Part shown: one piece after another, positions 61,963 through 64,000 of the stretch
Layout: the number at the start of each line of letters is the position of its first letter
Numbering within the stretch: the stretch's first letter is position 1
NCBI GenBank assembly: GCA_027030245.1
Contig: JALVFE010000016.1
Span: 583,078-647,077 of the forward strand
Direction of reading: 5' to 3'
DNA from: Melioribacteraceae bacterium
GTDB lineage: Bacteria; Bacteroidota; Ignavibacteria; Ignavibacteriales; Melioribacteraceae
DNA length: 64,000 nucleotides
The notes under the pieces: model-generated
The model's database searches: none
What the model was told of the DNA's origin: nothing
Seen by the model: the letters and a program-made list of their open reading frames with translations, nothing else
Position numbers and translations under genes: made by a program

Positions 61963-62937
61963 TTAAAATTTAGGATTTCTATGCCAATTATACGCAGATA
62001 AAATGATATCTTCCAAATTGTATCCAGGGTTCCATCCAAGAATGTTTTTTGCTTTCGTATTATCGGCAACAAGCACAGCGGGATCGCCCTCTCTTCTCGC
62101 AGTAACTTCCGACTTAATCGTTTTGCCGGTTACCTTTCTTGCCATATCGATAATTTCCTTTACGGAATTTCCGGTTCCCGTTCCCAAGTTAAAAATATCC
62201 GATTTACCCGAATCCGTTAAATATTGCAATGCCAAATAATGAGCATCGGCCAAATCATTTACGTGAATGTAATCCCGTATGCAAGTTCCGTCTTCCGTAT
62301 CGTAATCATCTCCGAAGATATAAATTTTTTCTCTTGCACCCAATGCAGTTTGAAGAACCAGCGGGATTAAATGCGGTTCAGGGTCGTGACTTTCGCCTAA
62401 TTCACCTTCGGGGTCCGCTCCGGCTGCATTAAAATACCTCAACGCGATGTAGCGCAAACCGTAAGCTGTCTCAAAATCTCTTAAAATTTTTTCAATGACT
62501 AATTTTGATTCAGCATAGGGGTTTATCGGTTTGGTCGGTTCATCTTCGGAAATCGGTACTTTAAGGGGGTTACCGTAAACAGAACACGTTGACGAAAAAA
62601 TAATTTTCTTAATCCCGTTTTCCACTGCCGCTTTAATAAGGTTCAAACTTCCGACGACATTATTGGTGTAATACAATGCGGGATTTTCAACCGATTCACC
62701 AACATAAGCAAATGCGGCAAAATGAACAACCGCATCGATTCTTTCACGGGAAAGTGCATTCTTTAGTTTTTGATAATCGAGCAAATCAATCTTTGTAAAT
62801 TTGACGGTTCCGGGAATTGCTTCGGCATGCCCTCTACTCAAATTATCAAATACAAATACGTTTTCATTTTTTTTAAGAAGAAACTTAACAAAATGCGAAC
62901 CGATATATCCGGCTCCGCCGGTAACGAGTATGTTCAT
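61963..62937 (-). CDS. galE: UDP-glucose 4-epimerase
   Basis: 324 residues. NAD site VTGGAGYIGSHFV; catalytic Ser in SSTCSVYG and Tyr/Lys in NPYAESKLV. C-terminal LGWNPGYNLEDII is typical. Interconverts UDP-glucose and UDP-galactose. First gene of the galE-rfbC-ugd operon, with a 5-base gap to the next. Confidence 0.94.
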   Translation of the reverse strand: MNILVTGGAGYIGSHFVKFLLKKNENVFVFDNLSRGHAEAIPGTVKFTKIDLLDYQKLKNALSRERIDAVVHFAAFAYVGESVENPALYYTNNVVGSLNLIKAAVENGIKKIIFSSTCSVYGNPLKVPISEDEPTKPINPYAESKLVIEKILRDFETAYGLRYIALRYFNAAGADPEGELGESHDPEPHLIPLVLQTALGAREKIYIFGDDYDTEDGTCIRDYIHVNDLADAHYLALQYLTDSGKSDIFNLGTGTGNSVKEIIDMARKVTGKTIKSEVTARREGDPAVLVADNTKAKNILGWNPGYNLEDIILSAYNWHRNPKF

Positions 62938-63346
62938 AAATTAATCCATTTAAGAATATTTGTTATCTAATAATAACGAATTTTAAGAATTATATAAAGT
63001 AATTTATTAAAAGCCTTGCATAACTTCATAAATTATATTAAGTTAGGATATTTTTTAACAGACTCTTTCAATCGTTGGAAAAAAATCTCCCAAATATTAA
63101 TAAAAACTCGAAACCCAAATCGATAATTCCTCATATAATTGTTGTCTTTTCTTATCTCAATTCCAAAGTTAAGCATCCTACAAATTTATTGAAAATAATA
63201 TTTAACGGTCTGTATTTAATAATTTTGGCACATCTTATAATTAAATTATTAACGGAATAAAAACTCTTTTGAAACTTATTGCTGTAAGTCTGTGTAGAAA
63301 ATTTGCAATATTCATTAATCTGTTTTACTTTTGTATTCTCAAATTT
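62938..63346. other. Non-coding stretch before tRNA-Pro
   Basis: 409 bases. A 61-codon open frame on the + strand (63075-63260) has no ribosome-binding site or known motif and I do not accept it. The tRNA-Pro promoter is at the right end. Nothing else recognisable. Confidence 0.55.
63302..63333 (+). promoter_or_regulatory. Promoter of tRNA-Pro (Bacteroidota-type)
   Basis: TTTG at 63302-63305, 20 bases, TACTTTTG at 63326-63333: a full match to the TTTG / TAnnTTTG consensus. The tRNA begins 14 bases after the box. Confidence 0.75.
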
Positions 63347-63421
63347 CGGGGTGTGGCGCAGCCCGGCTAGCGCGCTTCGTTCGGGACGAAGAGGTCGTAG
63401 GTTCGAATCCTATCACCCCGA
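63347..63421 (+). tRNA. tRNA-Pro (CGG anticodon)
   Basis: 75 bases; acceptor CGGGGTG/CACCCCG, D-arm with GCGCAGCCCGGCTAGCGC, anticodon stem CTTCG/CGAAG with loop TTCGGGA (CGG at 63382-63384), T-arm GTAGG-TTCGAAT-CCTAT. No encoded CCA. The nuclease cassette starts directly behind it, and its D-arm word GCTAGCGCG is repeated at the end of the nuclease gene. Confidence 0.96.
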
Positions 63422-63442
63422 CTAACTTCCCTTTTCCCAACA

Positions 63443-63691
63443 ATGATTTTTTACGTTTACATTTTATTCAGTCCTTCATTAAACAAATACTACGTTGGTC
63501 ACACTAATAATCTTGACCGAAGAATTAACGAGCATAACTCCGGGTTTTCCAAGTCCACCAAAGCCGGTATTCCATGGAAACTTGTCTGTTCGTTTGAATT
63601 TACGTCAAAAGCAGAAGCTGTTAGGTTTGAGAATAAAATAAAGAAAATGAAAAGCAGAAAATTTATCGAACGGCTTATTTCCGATTGCTAG
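63443..63691 (+). CDS. Small GIY-YIG endonuclease (URI-type), first copy
   Basis: 82 residues, a stand-alone GIY-YIG nuclease of the COG2827 kind. Motifs: FYVYILFSPSLNKYYVGHTN (GIY and YIG strands as YVY and YVG), Arg pair in LDRRINEHNSG, catalytic Glu in AVRFENKIKKMK. The last codons, DC then TAG, are formed partly by the tRNA-like word GCTAGCGCG, so the tRNA fragment supplies the stop codon. The gene sits 21 bases after tRNA-Pro and is repeated 348 bases later without change in the visible part. This suggests a mobile, tRNA-associated cassette. Confidence 0.92.
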   Translation: MIFYVYILFSPSLNKYYVGHTNNLDRRINEHNSGFSKSTKAGIPWKLVCSFEFTSKAEAVRFENKIKKMKSRKFIERLISDC

Positions 63692-63769
63692 CGCGTCCCG
63701 ATTCGGCTGAATCGGGAAGGTCGTAGGTTCTGCCAAAGGCATCCCTTCGGGAGAATCCTATCACCCCGA
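63687..63769 (+). pseudogene. Partial tRNA-Pro copy with altered anticodon arm and T-loop insertion
   Basis: Begins at the D-loop word GCTAGCGCG and runs to the 3' end of tRNA-Pro; the acceptor 5' strand and most of the D-arm are missing. The 17-base anticodon arm is replaced by a 22-base hairpin (CCCGATTC-GGCT-GAATCGGG, with flanking T and A). A 22-nt double hairpin is inserted in the T-loop. It cannot be a working tRNA. Confidence 0.9.
63731..63752 (+). repeat. 22-nt double mini-hairpin in the T-loop (Pro copy)
   Basis: Units TGCCAAAGGCA and TCCCTTCGGGA, each a 4-bp stem with 3-base loop, between C56 and G57. The first unit differs from that at 18992, but the second is identical. Length and position are the same. 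Confidence 0.85.
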
Positions 63770-63790
63770 CTAACTTCCCTTTTCCCAACA

Positions 63791-64000
63791 ATGATTTTTT
63801 ACGTTTACATTTTATTCAGTCCTTCATTAAACAAATACTACGTTGGTCACACTAATAATCTTGACCGAAGAATTAACGAGCATAACTCCGGGTTTTCCAA
63901 GTCCACCAAAGCCGGTATTCCATGGAAACTTGTCTGTTCGTTTGAATTTACGTCAAAAGCAGAAGCTGTTAGGTTTGAGAATAAAATAAAGAAAATGAAA
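63791..64000 (+). CDS. Small GIY-YIG endonuclease, second copy (runs off the window)
   Basis: Identical at the DNA level to the first copy as far as the window goes: bases 63753-64000 equal 63405-63652. The first 70 codons are visible, to ENKIKKMK. The tandem period is 348 bases. More units may follow beyond the edge. Confidence 0.9.
   Translation, partial: MIFYVYILFSPSLNKYYVGHTNNLDRRINEHNSGFSKSTKAGIPWKLVCSFEFTSKAEAVRFENKIKKMK

Noticed and set aside
57053..62937. Complete dTDP-rhamnose operon
   Set aside because: Only the RmlC-like and RmlD-like steps are present and they are in separate transcription units; RmlA and RmlB are absent from the window.
63075..63260. 61-codon frame before tRNA-Pro
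   Set aside because: No ribosome-binding site, no motif, AT-driven composition and no neighbour in the same direction.
1..64000. CRISPR array
   Set aside because: No regularly spaced direct repeats of suitable length were seen; the repeats present are palindromes, tRNA fragments and a 348-bp tandem.

Overview
The window reads as a chromosomal segment of an AT-rich, diderm bacterium of the Bacteroidota/Chlorobi supergroup, most likely Ignavibacteria. The evidence is three secreted proteins ending in a YPNPFNP-type (type IX secretion-like) sorting domain, several outer-membrane barrels, bacillithiol synthase BshA, a Lys-tailed HU protein, and promoters of the form TTG-N20-TAnnTTTG in front of both tRNA genes and three repressor-controlled operons. 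No species name can be given from sequence alone.

Layout. 1-6.7 kb: the tail of an unknown gene, HU, an outer-membrane barrel, a secreted GH13 glucanase and a SpoU-type RNA methylase. 6.8-18.3 kb: tRNA-Thr(TGT) carries an 11.4-kb integrative element bounded by a 47-bp repeat of the tRNA 3' half. The element has two tyrosine recombinases, a primase with a degenerate zinc finger, a DUF3987 ATPase-like protein, a lone phage tail tape-measure protein, a nuclease-fold protein and several unknown genes, and it looks like a phage satellite or a reduced prophage. 18.3-19.1 kb: a REP-associated (Y1) transposase with palindromes and a second, interrupted tRNA-Thr fragment. 19.3-24.0 kb: an arsenic operon (arsR, arsM, ArsP-type permease, arsC, small thioredoxin, acr3, broken thioredoxin). 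24.0-37.4 kb: a stress and proton-pumping island (P3A H+-ATPase, universal stress proteins, CBS protein, two APC permeases, two SPW-repeat membrane proteins, HdeD) next to a histidine kinase/NtrC-type pair and with sigma-54-type promoters. 37.5-42.1 kb: a TetR-flanked operon of two FmdE proteins, a TauE permease and a porin, then a small ArsR-type regulon. 42.2-54 kb: a P1B metal ATPase, a secreted polysaccharide deacetylase with dockerin-like repeats, and T9SS cargo. 54-63 kb: dipeptidyl peptidase IV and sugar-nucleotide/envelope genes. 63.3-64 kb: tRNA-Pro followed by a tandemly repeated GIY-YIG nuclease cassette.

Most striking signal. At two unrelated tRNA genes (Thr and Pro) a downstream partial tRNA copy carries an exactly 22-nt insertion at the same T-loop position (between C56 and G57). 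Each insertion is two adjacent 4-3-4 mini-hairpins, and the second 11-mer is identical (TCCCTTCGGGA). In both loci a small nuclease gene (Y1 transposase at Thr, GIY-YIG at Pro) lies between the intact tRNA sequence and the interrupted copy. This looks like a tRNA-targeting mobile double-hairpin element, possibly a marking or immunity device for the nuclease.

Other notable items are palindromic repeats inserted in frame at the same point of two T9SS sorting domains, an attenuator-like leader inside the integrative element, and a two-component/sigma-54 circuit beside the H+-ATPase operon. All functional statements rest on motif recognition and were not checked by database search.
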